64,000 nt of DNA. Source: an uncultured Bacteroidota bacterium. Lineage in GTDB: Bacteria; Bacteroidota; Bacteroidia; 2-12-FULL-35-15. The notes under the pieces were generated by a model. It worked only from the letters and a program-made list of their open reading frames with translations. It was not told where the DNA came from and searched no databases. A program made the position numbers and the translations under genes. Positions 34,674-43,566 of the stretch are shown here, piece after piece. Within the stretch, counting starts at the first letter, position 1, and every line of letters begins with the position of its first letter. The stretch is from positions 281,390 through 345,389 of the forward strand of contig CAINDA010000045.1 of assembly GCA_903847205.1 (NCBI GenBank), given 5' to 3'.

Positions 34674-36122
34674 ATGGAAAAGGATTGTTTATACTGCGGA
34701 ACGCATTTTACGGCACAGAGAGCCAGTAAAAAATATTGCAGCGATAACTGCAAGCAGATGGCGTACTTCAAACGCAATGGCTTGGTTTTATCAGGTGGTT
34801 CAGATACGAGTGATTTGAAATATGAAACGCCTGTTATCGTAAAAACAGAAAATTTAAAAGATTCTGTTCATGCTATCGTAAAAGGCGAAATGAAATTTTC
34901 AGAAAAAGAAATTGTAAAATCAGATGCTATTGCAATAGATGATAAAATACGTGATTCAATAATCAGCCGGTTAACTATTGTAATGACAGGAAAACTTAAT
35001 CAGGCAATTGAAAAAATAAAAAATGAGCTTAACGTAAAATATGAAAATCCTATAGTAAAGCCGGATTTTACGGAAAGTATAGCTGCCAAAGATAACACAC
35101 AATTATTTTGTAATTATATTTCATTTAATGGAGTTCTAAATTCCACAACAGAAAACAAGTACCACAAAAATTATTGCTATCCCAGCGAAGAGCTAATCGT
35201 AAAACGTGCATCAGTACCGGAAAATGCGATAACAGCAAATCCTGAAAATCAAGAAGCGGATTTTACATTAACAGAAATAAAAGATACTTCATTTAAAAAT
35301 TCAGAAAGTGAAAATAAAGAAACTCAAGAAGAACAGACAGCCGAAATCCCCCATCAAATGGAGGTTTTAGAATTAGCGGATGATGAAGATGAGCTGGATG
35401 AAGAACAGGAAGCTGAAAACATTATTCCTAATATCGGATTAAGCCAAATACAGGAATCGGAACAGAAAATAAATAAGCAGGATACAGAACTTGAAAATAA
35501 AAGTTCTTCTGCCGTAGAACAAGAGGAAACGCAGGAATACAAGCGGTTAGAATCGAAATTTATTAAAAGCATAGAAAAAAACTATTTGAATAATAACGAA
35601 CATCTTTTTAACGAACCATTACGTTATTGGAATGGCAGCCATGCTGTAAATGTAAACTGGATAAGTGTGCGCCTGCGATGTTTATTGGAGAGTATAATCA
35701 AGCTGAGTAATTATAATAAAATTGATAAGCACACCTTGTTATGTATAACAGATGCTTTTAACAGATTAATAAAAAGCAATGCCTTTAAAAATCTTCCCGA
35801 TAAGTATCCGTATTCAGGATTGATTAAGGAGCTGTGCATAAAGTTAAACCGCTTAGTGCAAAAGAGCGAGTATTCAGAGCAAATAAAATTCAGCCTTTCA
35901 ACGGAAATAAAATCAAGGTTAATCAGCATCCGGTACGAAATGCTGAATTATTTTCCTGCATCGAAATTCAGCGAACTTGATTTTATCGAAGAAAAAAACT
36001 TGCTGGGGAAGAATGAAAAAAATGAGAATGAAAAGGAGAATGAAAAAAAGACGGCAATAAAAAATAATTGGCGGATACGTCACGAAGCAATGAAAAGACA
36101 ACAGCTGCGCGGAGCAGCATAA
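34674..36122 (+). CDS. Zinc-finger protein of mobile element, function unknown
   Basis: A 482-residue protein. The N-terminus has a treble-clef-like zinc finger: CLYCGTHFTAQRASKKYCSDNC (C5, C8, C22, C26) broken by a basic linker. The middle (about 180-290) is highly acidic and low-complexity (ELADDEDELDEEQEAE). The C-terminal part (about 295-450) is helical, and the extreme C-terminus is very Lys/Glu/Asn-rich (KNEKNENEKENEKKT). This resembles DNA-binding accessory proteins found beside recombinases in Bacteroidota elements, but I cannot assign a role. Confidence 0.65.
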   Translation: MEKDCLYCGTHFTAQRASKKYCSDNCKQMAYFKRNGLVLSGGSDTSDLKYETPVIVKTENLKDSVHAIVKGEMKFSEKEIVKSDAIAIDDKIRDSIISRLTIVMTGKLNQAIEKIKNELNVKYENPIVKPDFTESIAAKDNTQLFCNYISFNGVLNSTTENKYHKNYCYPSEELIVKRASVPENAITANPENQEADFTLTEIKDTSFKNSESENKETQEEQTAEIPHQMEVLELADDEDELDEEQEAENIIPNIGLSQIQESEQKINKQDTELENKSSSAVEQEETQEYKRLESKFIKSIEKNYLNNNEHLFNEPLRYWNGSHAVNVNWISVRLRCLLESIIKLSNYNKIDKHTLLCITDAFNRLIKSNAFKNLPDKYPYSGLIKELCIKLNRLVQKSEYSEQIKFSLSTEIKSRLISIRYEMLNYFPASKFSELDFIEEKNLLGKNEKNENEKENEKKTAIKNNWRIRHEAMKRQQLRGAA

Positions 36123-36212
36123 ACAGACAACAGAAAAATGAAAAGCAAAATAAAGAACCGTTCGCCCTGCTAAAAAAAAGGATGCGGATAAAATGAAAAT
36201 CAAAAAATAATA

Positions 36213-36482
36213 ATGGACAAATTAAAACCCCAGCAAATGGCAAAGGACACACAAACAGAGAAAACAAGATATATGGAATTAAGTATTCCGCAAGAAATTA
36301 TGGCTGATACCGCGCAAATTATTCAGGACAATGAAATAAATGCAGCCATTTTAGGCAGAGTTGATGAGGAAAACTGCATTGTAGTTGGCTTTGATTATTC
36401 ACCTGAACAGCGTAAAAGCGTTATGGAAATTCTCGAACTCATCGAAGATTATAATAATGATGACGAAGCGGATGACGATTAA
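36213..36482 (+). CDS. Hypothetical acidic protein, 89 residues
   Basis: Readable as MDKLKPQQMAKDTQTEKTRY then a mixed alpha-beta segment MELSIPQEIMADTAQIIQDN and GRVDEENCIVVGFDYSPEQR, ending in an Asp-rich tail. Translation could also begin at a later Met. A terminator follows 20 bp after the stop. No family recognised. Confidence 0.6.
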   Translation: MDKLKPQQMAKDTQTEKTRYMELSIPQEIMADTAQIIQDNEINAAILGRVDEENCIVVGFDYSPEQRKSVMEILELIEDYNNDDEADDD

Positions 36483-36501
36483 GCTAAACACCCCGATAAA
36501 A

Positions 36502-36531
36502 AAACGTGTGATGCTCCTGTATCGCACGTTT
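36502..36531 (+). terminator. Intrinsic terminator inside the element
   Basis: AAACGTGTGAT and ATCGCACGTTT form an 11-bp stem with one G-T pair and an 8-nt loop, followed by TT then AGAGGG. It separates the accessory operon from the recombinase genes. Confidence 0.7.
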
Positions 36532-36630
36532 TTAGAGGGACTTGAAAAATAATTTTTTTATATGAAACATGGTATGTAAATTGCTACCGCATTGATAATC
36601 AATATGGTTGCGTAAGAAAGGGAACTCAAA

Positions 36631-36825
36631 ATGTTAGAACTGAACGCAAATATAGAACACGAAAATAAAAACGAATTATCGCTTGCCAAAGCAAGAGAAA
36701 TTTTAAATGATGAAACGATGAGTGATGAACAGCTAAACAAAATAATTGATAGTGTGAATATATTTTGCCGGATTTCTTACGAATTGTTTTCTCAGCAGCA
36801 AGAACCAATACAGCAAGCCGCTTAA
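36631..36825 (+). CDS. Small helical protein upstream of the recombinase
   Basis: A 64-residue all-helical protein (NELSLAKAREILNDETMSDE and EQLNKIIDSVNIFCRISYEL) with a Gln-rich end. Similar short proteins often precede serine recombinases in Bacteroidota and may be directionality or regulatory factors, but there is no direct evidence here. It is 95 bp from the recombinase start. Confidence 0.55.
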   Translation: MLELNANIEHENKNELSLAKAREILNDETMSDEQLNKIIDSVNIFCRISYELFSQQQEPIQQAA

Positions 36826-36920
36826 TTTAATTATTGCGAAAAAAAAGGAGGTAAAAAAAACAGAACAAAATTCAGAAAACAGATTTTAAAAATTAATACA
36901 AAAATTAAAAAAACAAAAAA

Positions 36921-38525
36921 ATGGATAACAATCAATTATTTAAAACATTTGCAAAAGGTAAAAAACTCTTTCAGGTTATAACCGATGACTGCGTTATTTA
37001 TACCCGTGTTTCAGGAGCGAAACAAATGGATGGTCTCAGCCTTGAAACCCAGCTCAAGGGCACTCAGGAATATGCCAAAAGACACAAACTCATTATTCGT
37101 GAGCATTTCGGAGGCACTTATGAAAGTGCGCAGACGGATGAACGTAAACAATTTCAGCGTATGATTAAATACCTGAAAACCTCAAAGCATAAAATCTCAA
37201 AGATTTTAGTATATAGCTTAGAACGGTTCTCCCGAAATGAAAATTCAATTTGGTTAAGCAGTCAGCTAAGAAAATTAGGAACTGAAATTGTATCGGTAAC
37301 GCAGCCCATTGATACTACAAACCCTGCCGGAATTATGCAGCAAAAAATGTTATTTCTTTTCGGGGAGTTTGACAATCAATTAAGAAGGCAGAAAAGTATG
37401 GCAGGAGTGAGAGAGCGTTTGCTTACAGGCGAATGGTGCGCCAAACCTCCTGTTGGATATGATATTTTAAGAACCAACGGAGTGCGGAAAATTATTCTTA
37501 ATGAACAAAGTAAAATTATTAAAAAGATTTTCTTTTGGAAACAAGATGAACGTTTGCCGAATCAGCAAATCCACCAGCGTCTTTTGAATTACAAGGTAAA
37601 TTTCGGCTTGAGAAGAATTGGTGAAATATTAACGAATCCTTTTTACTGCGGTATAATGATTCACAAAGCCTTAGAAGGAGAGGTATTGGAGGGGAAGCAT
37701 GAAAAGCTAATTACAAAAGAAATGTTTCTAAAAGTTAACGGTATCCTTGCAGAAAAAAAACTCGGCTTGCAAACCCGCAAAGAACGCCCTGAAATTGCCT
37801 TAAAGCGCTTTATGAAATGTGAGGGTTGTAATCAGCCGATGAGAGGTTATATTGCTAACAGCTGCGATACACCCTATTACAAATGCAATACAGCCGGCTG
37901 TAAATGCAACCGCAATGCTAATGAAGTTAATGAAAAATTTATGGGTTTGGCAGGCAGATATGACGTTAACGTAAAATACGCTGACTTAATTCAGCACCAG
38001 CTAAAAAACACTTTTACGTTAATGAACAAGAGTATAGAGGAAAACCAAAAAGCTACAAAGTCAAAAATAGAAGACCTGAGCCGTAAAATACAGCGCATCG
38101 AAGAACGTTATATTTTAGAAGAAATATCAGGAGAGCTTTATAATAAGTACAAACAGAAATTTGAAGCGGAAAAGGACGAAATTGAAGGGCAGATTAAGAA
38201 AAACAAAATTGAGATGTCGAAGCTTGATGACTATATAAATTTCAGTTTAGACCTTTCTGTAAACCTTTGTAAAATGTGGTCTTCCGGTGATTATAACCAA
38301 CGTCAGGAATTACAAAAAACTTTCTTCCCTGAAGGAATTACCTATAATCGCAATAAAGACCAATGTCGAATTGTAGAAGTAAATGAATTCTTACAAGAGA
38401 GTGCCAAGTTATCAGGGGATTTCGGTACTTTTACTCCCAATCAATTAAAAAAATCGACACACCCTTCGGCTGTCGCAGTTCGAGCGGAGTCGAGAGCATG
38501 TGGCAGCTTGAGTATATATAATTAA
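36921..38525 (+). CDS. Large serine recombinase
   Basis: A 534-residue site-specific recombinase. The resolvase domain (about 24-165) has the nucleophile S31 in YTRVSGAKQMDGLSLETQ and the arginine motif YSLERFSRNE. Next come a recombinase domain (about 170-285, PPVGYDI...), a zinc ribbon (about 300-330: CEGCNQPMRGY, YYKCNTAGCKC) and a long coiled coil (about 370-440). It should integrate and excise the element at att sites. The last roughly 20 residues (after NQLKKS) come from a Bacteroidota-type intergenic repeat-like sequence with CTTCGGCTGTCGCAG, so the native C-terminus may have been altered. Confidence 0.9.
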   Translation: MDNNQLFKTFAKGKKLFQVITDDCVIYTRVSGAKQMDGLSLETQLKGTQEYAKRHKLIIREHFGGTYESAQTDERKQFQRMIKYLKTSKHKISKILVYSLERFSRNENSIWLSSQLRKLGTEIVSVTQPIDTTNPAGIMQQKMLFLFGEFDNQLRRQKSMAGVRERLLTGEWCAKPPVGYDILRTNGVRKIILNEQSKIIKKIFFWKQDERLPNQQIHQRLLNYKVNFGLRRIGEILTNPFYCGIMIHKALEGEVLEGKHEKLITKEMFLKVNGILAEKKLGLQTRKERPEIALKRFMKCEGCNQPMRGYIANSCDTPYYKCNTAGCKCNRNANEVNEKFMGLAGRYDVNVKYADLIQHQLKNTFTLMNKSIEENQKATKSKIEDLSRKIQRIEERYILEEISGELYNKYKQKFEAEKDEIEGQIKKNKIEMSKLDDYINFSLDLSVNLCKMWSSGDYNQRQELQKTFFPEGITYNRNKDQCRIVEVNEFLQESAKLSGDFGTFTPNQLKKSTHPSAVAVRAESRACGSLSIYN

Positions 38526-38607
38526 AATTGAAGTCTTTCAATTAGTGCCTTGCTCGGAATCGTTTCGCACATGATAGTTCAGATAACAATACTCGCCTAC
38601 TCTAAAC

Positions 38608-39963
38608 TCAAATAATCCTTCTGCTCACATAATTAAACCTCCAGAATAAAAGCACAGCCGTTATAGTAAGCCCTAATGACAGGCCGTACCAAACACCCTG
38701 AGCGCCTAAATTAAATTTAAAGGCAAGCACATAACTTATCGGGAGGCCTATTCCCCAATAGGCTACAAGTGCAATAAAGGCGGGGGTTTTTACATCTTTC
38801 AGGCCGCGTAATGCTCCTAAGCCCACCACCTGGATGCCGTCGCTTAATTGAAAGAAAGCTGCGATTACAATTAAAGAAGAAGCGATTTTTATTACTTCCG
38901 TTTCTTTGCTGAAAAACACAGGGAGTACATTTTTAAATAAAATAAAGCTGAGAGCGGTAAAACTCATAAATACAAATACCATTACGAATGCGCTGAAGCC
39001 TGCAGTACGTATGCCTCTTTTGTTTTGCAATCCCAGCTGATTTCCCACGCGTACTGACGCCGCTGCAGATAACCCGCTTGCCATCATATAGGTGACAGCT
39101 GCAATGCTTAAAGCTGCCTGATGCGCTGCTTGAGCTGCAGGGCTTATCCAGCCTATCATTATAACTGCAAAGCTGAATGCGCCTACTTCAAATACTGCCT
39201 GCAGTCCTGACGGGACTCCCAGCGCTAAGATTTTTTTTGTTAAATCCAAAGAGATGTTTTTGAAATTAAAACCCTTCCAATACACTTTAAAAGGTTTGTT
39301 GTAAAACACATAAAGAAACATTGCCAAAGCCATTGCTGCACGTGAAATAAAACTCGCCCAGCAGGAGCCCATCAAGCCCATTTCGGGGAAACCCCAGTGT
39401 CCGAATATCATTAAATAATTAAGTAAAATATTCAGCAGGTTAGAACCTATTGTTATAACCATTGCTATTCCTGTAAAGGAAAGCCCCTCCGTAAATTGTT
39501 TTAACCCAGAGAAAATACATAGCGGAATCATTCCCAGCATCATCACATTCAAAAAAGGAATTGCAGAATCAACAACTTCCTTTTTCTGTCCGAAAAAATT
39601 TAAAATGGGAGAGAGGGCAAGCAGCAGCAAAAATAAAAGTACGCCGGCTGCTGTATTGATAATTAAACTATGTTTCAGCAGAGCAGCATTGTCTGAATAA
39701 TTTTTAGAACTGTCCGCAAAGGCGACCATGGGTGTTACTCCGTAAGAAATGCCGAGGCCGAAAACTAAAACCAAGATGTAAAGGCTGTTTGACAGAGCCA
39801 CTGCTGCCTGCGGGATAGTGCCTATCTGGCCAACCATAGCAGTATCTACAACGCCTACCATAATATGCCCGAACTGACTTAATATTACCGGATACGCAAG
39901 GAAAAATGTTTTTTGATAATTTTGTTTGTACTCTAATGATAAAATGGATTTCATAGCTGGCAA
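38608..39963 (-). CDS. MATE-family efflux transporter
   Basis: A 451-residue membrane protein with about 12 hydrophobic helices and the MATE internal duplication. Family marks include SQFGHIMVGVVDTAMVGQIG near the N-terminus, a mirrored VGAFSFAVIMIGWIS in the second half, and SGLSAAASVRVGNQLG. It belongs to the NorM-like branch, exporting cationic drugs or metabolites using Na+ or H+. It runs toward the element, and its gene end is 82 bp from the recombinase stop, so it probably marks original chromosome to the right of the element. Confidence 0.92.
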   Translation of the reverse strand: MPAMKSILSLEYKQNYQKTFFLAYPVILSQFGHIMVGVVDTAMVGQIGTIPQAAVALSNSLYILVLVFGLGISYGVTPMVAFADSSKNYSDNAALLKHSLIINTAAGVLLFLLLLALSPILNFFGQKKEVVDSAIPFLNVMMLGMIPLCIFSGLKQFTEGLSFTGIAMVITIGSNLLNILLNYLMIFGHWGFPEMGLMGSCWASFISRAAMALAMFLYVFYNKPFKVYWKGFNFKNISLDLTKKILALGVPSGLQAVFEVGAFSFAVIMIGWISPAAQAAHQAALSIAAVTYMMASGLSAAASVRVGNQLGLQNKRGIRTAGFSAFVMVFVFMSFTALSFILFKNVLPVFFSKETEVIKIASSLIVIAAFFQLSDGIQVVGLGALRGLKDVKTPAFIALVAYWGIGLPISYVLAFKFNLGAQGVWYGLSLGLTITAVLLFWRFNYVSRRII

Positions 39964-40063
39964 AGATAGATTTTTCCTGTAATCAAATTTGTTTTCGTGA
40001 AACTTCAGATGCTTGTAAACACAAGTGTACGGGAAAATCTACAAGTTTATTTTTACAATAGAT

Positions 40064-40096
40064 AGACCTGTCAGGTTTTTAAAACCTGACAGGTCT
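40064..40096. repeat. 33-bp near-perfect palindrome (AGACCTGTCAGG type)
   Basis: Arms AGACCTGTCAGGTTTT (40064-40079) and AAAACCTGACAGGTCT (40081-40096) are exact complements around a single T. Such ACCTGTCAGGT palindromes are known as dispersed intergenic repeats in Bacteroidota genomes. It lies between the divergent MATE and 40204 genes, so it is not a gene-end terminator. Confidence 0.8.
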
Positions 40097-40203
40097 AAAC
40101 GGTGCAGTTTATCGTATACCAACGTAAACAATAGCTTTTGCACTTTGTGGATTTATTTTTTACATTTACCAGCCACTGTCTTACAGTGATAGAAAATTGA
40201 ATA

Positions 40204-40593
40204 ATGAAAAACATCATATTATTAACAACATTCATTTTGTCTGCCTGTTTTGCAAATGCGCAGCATGGCAGCTTTGACAAGCGGCTTCTTTCAAAATTTT
40301 CTGAAACCGAACTGAAGGAAATGCAGCTGAAAAATCCTGATACGTATGCCTATTGGAATTTTTATACTGCAAACGCATATCAAATAACGGATCTCCCTTC
40401 CGAAAAATCAAATGCGCATGAAATAAAAGGAACAATAAAACTCAGTGATATAAATTCAGTAAATATTTTTGATCTGCACTTTACTCCTTCAGTAAAGGAT
40501 TATCAGTATTATAGAATAGAAGGCAGCAATAAACTGCTTGTGATTATTTCTGAAGAACAGATAAAAGACAGATATAAAAAATCAGTAAAATAA
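40204..40593 (+). CDS. Small secreted protein of unknown function
   Basis: A 129-residue protein with a signal peptide (MKNIILLTTFILSACFANAQ, probable cleavage after NAQ; the Cys is not in a good lipobox). The mature part is beta-rich with FDLHFTPSVKDYQYYRIEGSN. It lies 5 bp before the CHU_C-type adhesin gene, so it is probably co-transcribed with it. No family recognised. Confidence 0.7.
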   Translation: MKNIILLTTFILSACFANAQHGSFDKRLLSKFSETELKEMQLKNPDTYAYWNFYTANAYQITDLPSEKSNAHEIKGTIKLSDINSVNIFDLHFTPSVKDYQYYRIEGSNKLLVIISEEQIKDRYKKSVK

Positions 40594-40598
40594 TCTGA

Positions 40599-43037
40599 AT
40601 GATGAAATTAAAATTTCTGGCTTCCATCTTATTTTTTTGCTTCACTGCAGAAATTTCTATTGCTCAGATATTAATTACCGGTCCTGATAACTCACCCTCC
40701 AATCCCATTAACTGCACGCTGTTTAACGATGGTTCTGTTCAGAACTTTTTTGATTCAGGAGGAGCACTGTCTGATTATGGCAATAATGAGAATGAGGTTA
40801 TTACTATTTGTCCTGATCTGGTGAACGGAGATAAAATTTCTGTTTCCTTTGCAACAAACATAGGCTTTTCGTGGAATGTTGACGGTACTGATACACTTTA
40901 TATTTACGATGGTTCAAGCGCATCTGCACCGTTAATAGGGGCATACAATAGCGTTACAAATCCAAATGGTTTTTCAGTTACAGCAGGATGGAGTAATCCT
41001 CAGGGATGTTTAACTTTTAAATTTGTTTCTAATGGTTCTGTAACAGGTACCGGCTGGGCTGCAAATATTTCATGCGGTAATCCTCCCCAGCCCTTTAACC
41101 CGCATATTCAGGCTTTTTTAAACGGCTCAGGCTCAAATGTATTAAGCCCTGCAGATACCGGTTATGTCAATATTTGTTTCGGCGATTCGATATTATTTGT
41201 TGCCACAGGCACTTTTCCTTTTGCCCCTGTGCCTCCGGCGACATCTCCCGGCTATGTTCAGAATGATAATAACTGTACTTATTTTTGGAATATCAGCAGC
41301 GGTGCTGTTTCATCCAATGATTCGGTTTGGTTTCGTCCGCCAAACAGGGAAGGTTATATAGTAACCTTAAAGATGACTGACATTATGAATCAGATAAGAG
41401 TGATCAGGTGTAAGGTAAGGGTATCAACAATTCCAAGCTTTGCGCAGATGGGGGGCGCTCTGCACAGCACCATCTGCCTGGGGCAGACAAGCACTATACT
41501 CGGGGGTGTTGCAAACACGGATACGGTGGGCGTTAACACATCCCAGGCTTCATTTGAAACAGGTGGAGTTTTTGCAGGACTTACTTATCTGCCCGACGGA
41601 TCCGGAATTAATTCTACAACAAGTATTTCAATAAGTGATTTTTCTCCCGGGCAGACTATCACCAGCGGATCGGATATACAAGAGATGTGTGTTACAATGG
41701 AGCATTCTTTTTTAGGAGATCTGGAAATGGTGCTTACCTGCCCCAATGGCACGCAGACGACCATATTCAATAGTTATAACGGCTCAGGCGGTTTGGTTCC
41801 TGGCGGCTTTGGAGGAGGCGGTATATTTTTGGGCCAGGCTGATGATAATGGAAACGGAACACCAGGTATCGGCTGGGACTATTGTTTTAAGGATAATGCG
41901 GTTTGGGGAACCTTTGCCACTGAGTTTGCTGCAAGTAATTTTACTCCGGTATTTTTTCCTTCACCCGGACAATCAATGTCGGCAGGGACTTACAAGCCTG
42001 AGCAGAGTTTTTCGAATTTTATCGGCTGCCCGATAAATGGCAATTGGACCCTGACAGTGCGGGATAATCAGGCTATTGATGACGGCTTTATTTTTCAGTG
42101 GGGGATAACATTTAATCCAGCCGTAAATCCCAATACAGAATATTATAAACCAATGATTGTTTCAGAAGCATGGCAGACTGATCCTACCATTGTTTCCGGG
42201 CAGAATGATACAGCAATTGTTGTAAAGCCCACAGTACTTGGCCCGCATTCATATACTTATTCCGTTACGGATAATTTTGGCTGCACGTATGACACAACTG
42301 TAACTCTCCATGTTATTGGTCTTTCAACGCTGCCTTCAAACACCCTGCAAACCTGCGATTTGTTTTACCAGATAAGCGGTTTAACAGCGCCTGGGATTGT
42401 AAGCTGGTCTGTCAGCGGAAAGCCGGCGGGTTCAAGCGTTGGTTTTTTGCAAAGTGCTTCATCTTTGAATCCTAAAATCACAGTAAGTGAACCAGGAAAT
42501 TACCAGATGACTATTTCCGACAATGTATGCAGCATGTCAAACACATACACCATCCAGTATTTAGATGATCCTCATCCTGTAATGCGCGATACTTCGCTGT
42601 GTGTAAATAATGTTTTAACACTTATTGTAAAAGGCGGCGGGCCTGGAGCATCCTATCTCTGGAGCACAGGCTCTGTTGATTCTACAGCTCAGATAATAGG
42701 AAGCGGCACATACAGTGTTAATGTTACAAACACTTGTGCATCTGTTTCTGATTCGGCCAAAGTAATTTTCTTTTCCTGCGACTTAAATATTCCGAATGTG
42801 ATTACTCCTAACGGCAAAGGAAGCGCTGTGAATGAACTTTTCTACCTGAAGAATTTAGAGTTTTATCCAAATACTTCTTTGACAATTTTTAATAGATGGG
42901 GATTGAAACTGTTTGAAACAAACAATTACCTTAATGACTGGACAAGTACCAAATATGCCGACGGCGTTTATTATTATATTCTTTCAGGACCCAAATTGAA
43001 AGAACCCGTTACTGGTTTTTTTGAGATAGTCAGATAG
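40599..43037 (+). CDS. Secreted CHU_C (T9SS type B) adhesin-like protein
   Basis: An 812-residue secreted protein with a signal peptide (about 1-22). A CUB-like domain (about 35-165, VDGTDTLYIYDGSSASAPLIG) is followed by a PKD-like module, a proprotein-convertase P-domain-like region (about 290-505: EMCVTMEHSFLGDLEMVLTC, NWTLTVRDNQAIDDG) and further Ig/PKD-like modules. The C-terminus (IPNVITPNGKGSAVNELF, LTIFNRWGLKLFE, YYYILSG) is a CHU_C sorting domain for type IX secretion. It is probably surface-exposed or released; a role in adhesion or gliding is inferred. Confidence 0.9.
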   Translation: MMKLKFLASILFFCFTAEISIAQILITGPDNSPSNPINCTLFNDGSVQNFFDSGGALSDYGNNENEVITICPDLVNGDKISVSFATNIGFSWNVDGTDTLYIYDGSSASAPLIGAYNSVTNPNGFSVTAGWSNPQGCLTFKFVSNGSVTGTGWAANISCGNPPQPFNPHIQAFLNGSGSNVLSPADTGYVNICFGDSILFVATGTFPFAPVPPATSPGYVQNDNNCTYFWNISSGAVSSNDSVWFRPPNREGYIVTLKMTDIMNQIRVIRCKVRVSTIPSFAQMGGALHSTICLGQTSTILGGVANTDTVGVNTSQASFETGGVFAGLTYLPDGSGINSTTSISISDFSPGQTITSGSDIQEMCVTMEHSFLGDLEMVLTCPNGTQTTIFNSYNGSGGLVPGGFGGGGIFLGQADDNGNGTPGIGWDYCFKDNAVWGTFATEFAASNFTPVFFPSPGQSMSAGTYKPEQSFSNFIGCPINGNWTLTVRDNQAIDDGFIFQWGITFNPAVNPNTEYYKPMIVSEAWQTDPTIVSGQNDTAIVVKPTVLGPHSYTYSVTDNFGCTYDTTVTLHVIGLSTLPSNTLQTCDLFYQISGLTAPGIVSWSVSGKPAGSSVGFLQSASSLNPKITVSEPGNYQMTISDNVCSMSNTYTIQYLDDPHPVMRDTSLCVNNVLTLIVKGGGPGASYLWSTGSVDSTAQIIGSGTYSVNVTNTCASVSDSAKVIFFSCDLNIPNVITPNGKGSAVNELFYLKNLEFYPNTSLTIFNRWGLKLFETNNYLNDWTSTKYADGVYYYILSGPKLKEPVTGFFEIVR

Positions 43038-43142
43038 GTAAAACTTCCTTAGCAAAATTATTTCTTTGGTTTTGTAAAGTACAAAATATTTTATCTGCGA
43101 AATTAAATTGAATTGTATTTTGCCGATGCTCTCATAAAATTT

Positions 43143-43436
43143 GGATGTCCGCCTTAGAGCTTTGGATGCTCATCTTATTGCTCCGGGCGTCCGCCTTTTT
43201 GAATAAGGCGCTCATCTTATTGCTCCGGGCGCCCGCCTTTTTGAATAAGGCGGTCGCCTTTTTGCTCCGGGCGCCCGCCTTTTTGAATAAGGCGGTCGCC
43301 TTTTTGCTCCGGGCGTTCGCCTTTTTGAATAAGACGGTCGCCTTTTTGCTCTGGGCGCTCGCCTTTTTGAATAAGGCGGTCGCCTTTTTACTCCGGGTGT
43401 CTGTCTTTTTGAATTATACGCTCATCTTATTGGGTT
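43143..43436. repeat. Seven-copy 42-bp tandem repeat
   Basis: Seven units begin at 43143 (diverged), 43185, 43227, 43269, 43311, 43353 and 43395, each exactly 42 bp with no insertions or deletions. Each central unit contains CCGCCTT-TTTGAAT-AAGGCGG, a perfect 7-bp-stem hairpin, plus GGCG-GT-CGCC. Because 42 is divisible by three, frames on both strands stay open: plus strand reads hydrophobic LLRAPAFLNKAVAF, minus strand reads basic SKKATALFKKAGAR. Neither has a convincing start region, so I treat it as a repeat rather than a gene. Confidence 0.9.
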
Positions 43437-43512
43437 AGGCGGTCGCCTTATTGCATTAGAAGAGGAACTCTGGAAATTACCACCGCAAAAATTTAAAAAT
43501 TAAGGTTTGCTG

Positions 43513-43560
43513 ATTATCAAATTATCAAATTATCAAATTGGCAAATTGTCAAATTAGTAA
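43513..43560. repeat. Six-copy 8-bp microsatellite (ATTATCAA type)
   Basis: Three exact ATTATCAA units are followed by ATTGGCAA, ATTGTCAA and ATTAGTAA, all in 8-bp register. It lies between the 42-bp array and the end of the HhH outer-membrane protein gene. Confidence 0.8.
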
Positions 43561-43566
43561 TCGGCA

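Larger units (their letters stand above)
32880..38525. mobile_element. Putative small integrated element with large serine recombinase
   Basis: Seven same-strand genes between the lanthipeptide operon and a reverse-strand MATE gene: an RteC-like protein, a membrane coiled-coil protein, two small unknowns, a long acidic zinc-finger protein, another small unknown and a large serine recombinase. RteC-like proteins and large serine recombinases are typical of Bacteroidota conjugative or mobilisable elements. No relaxase, replication or conjugation gene is seen, so it is either a minimal element or a remnant. I found no clear flanking direct repeat, so the ends given are gene ends only. Confidence 0.6.

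Noticed and set aside
36844..36853. AAGGAGGT ribosome-binding-like motif
   Set aside because: It lies about 70 bp before the recombinase ATG with no start codon at proper distance.
43185..43436. Regular repeats considered as a CRISPR array
   Set aside because: Units are directly adjacent with no variable spacers, and no cas genes are present.
43145..43438. Leu/Ala-rich plus-strand frame over the 42-bp array
   Set aside because: Open only because the repeat length is a multiple of three; no start context, and the opposite strand is equally open.
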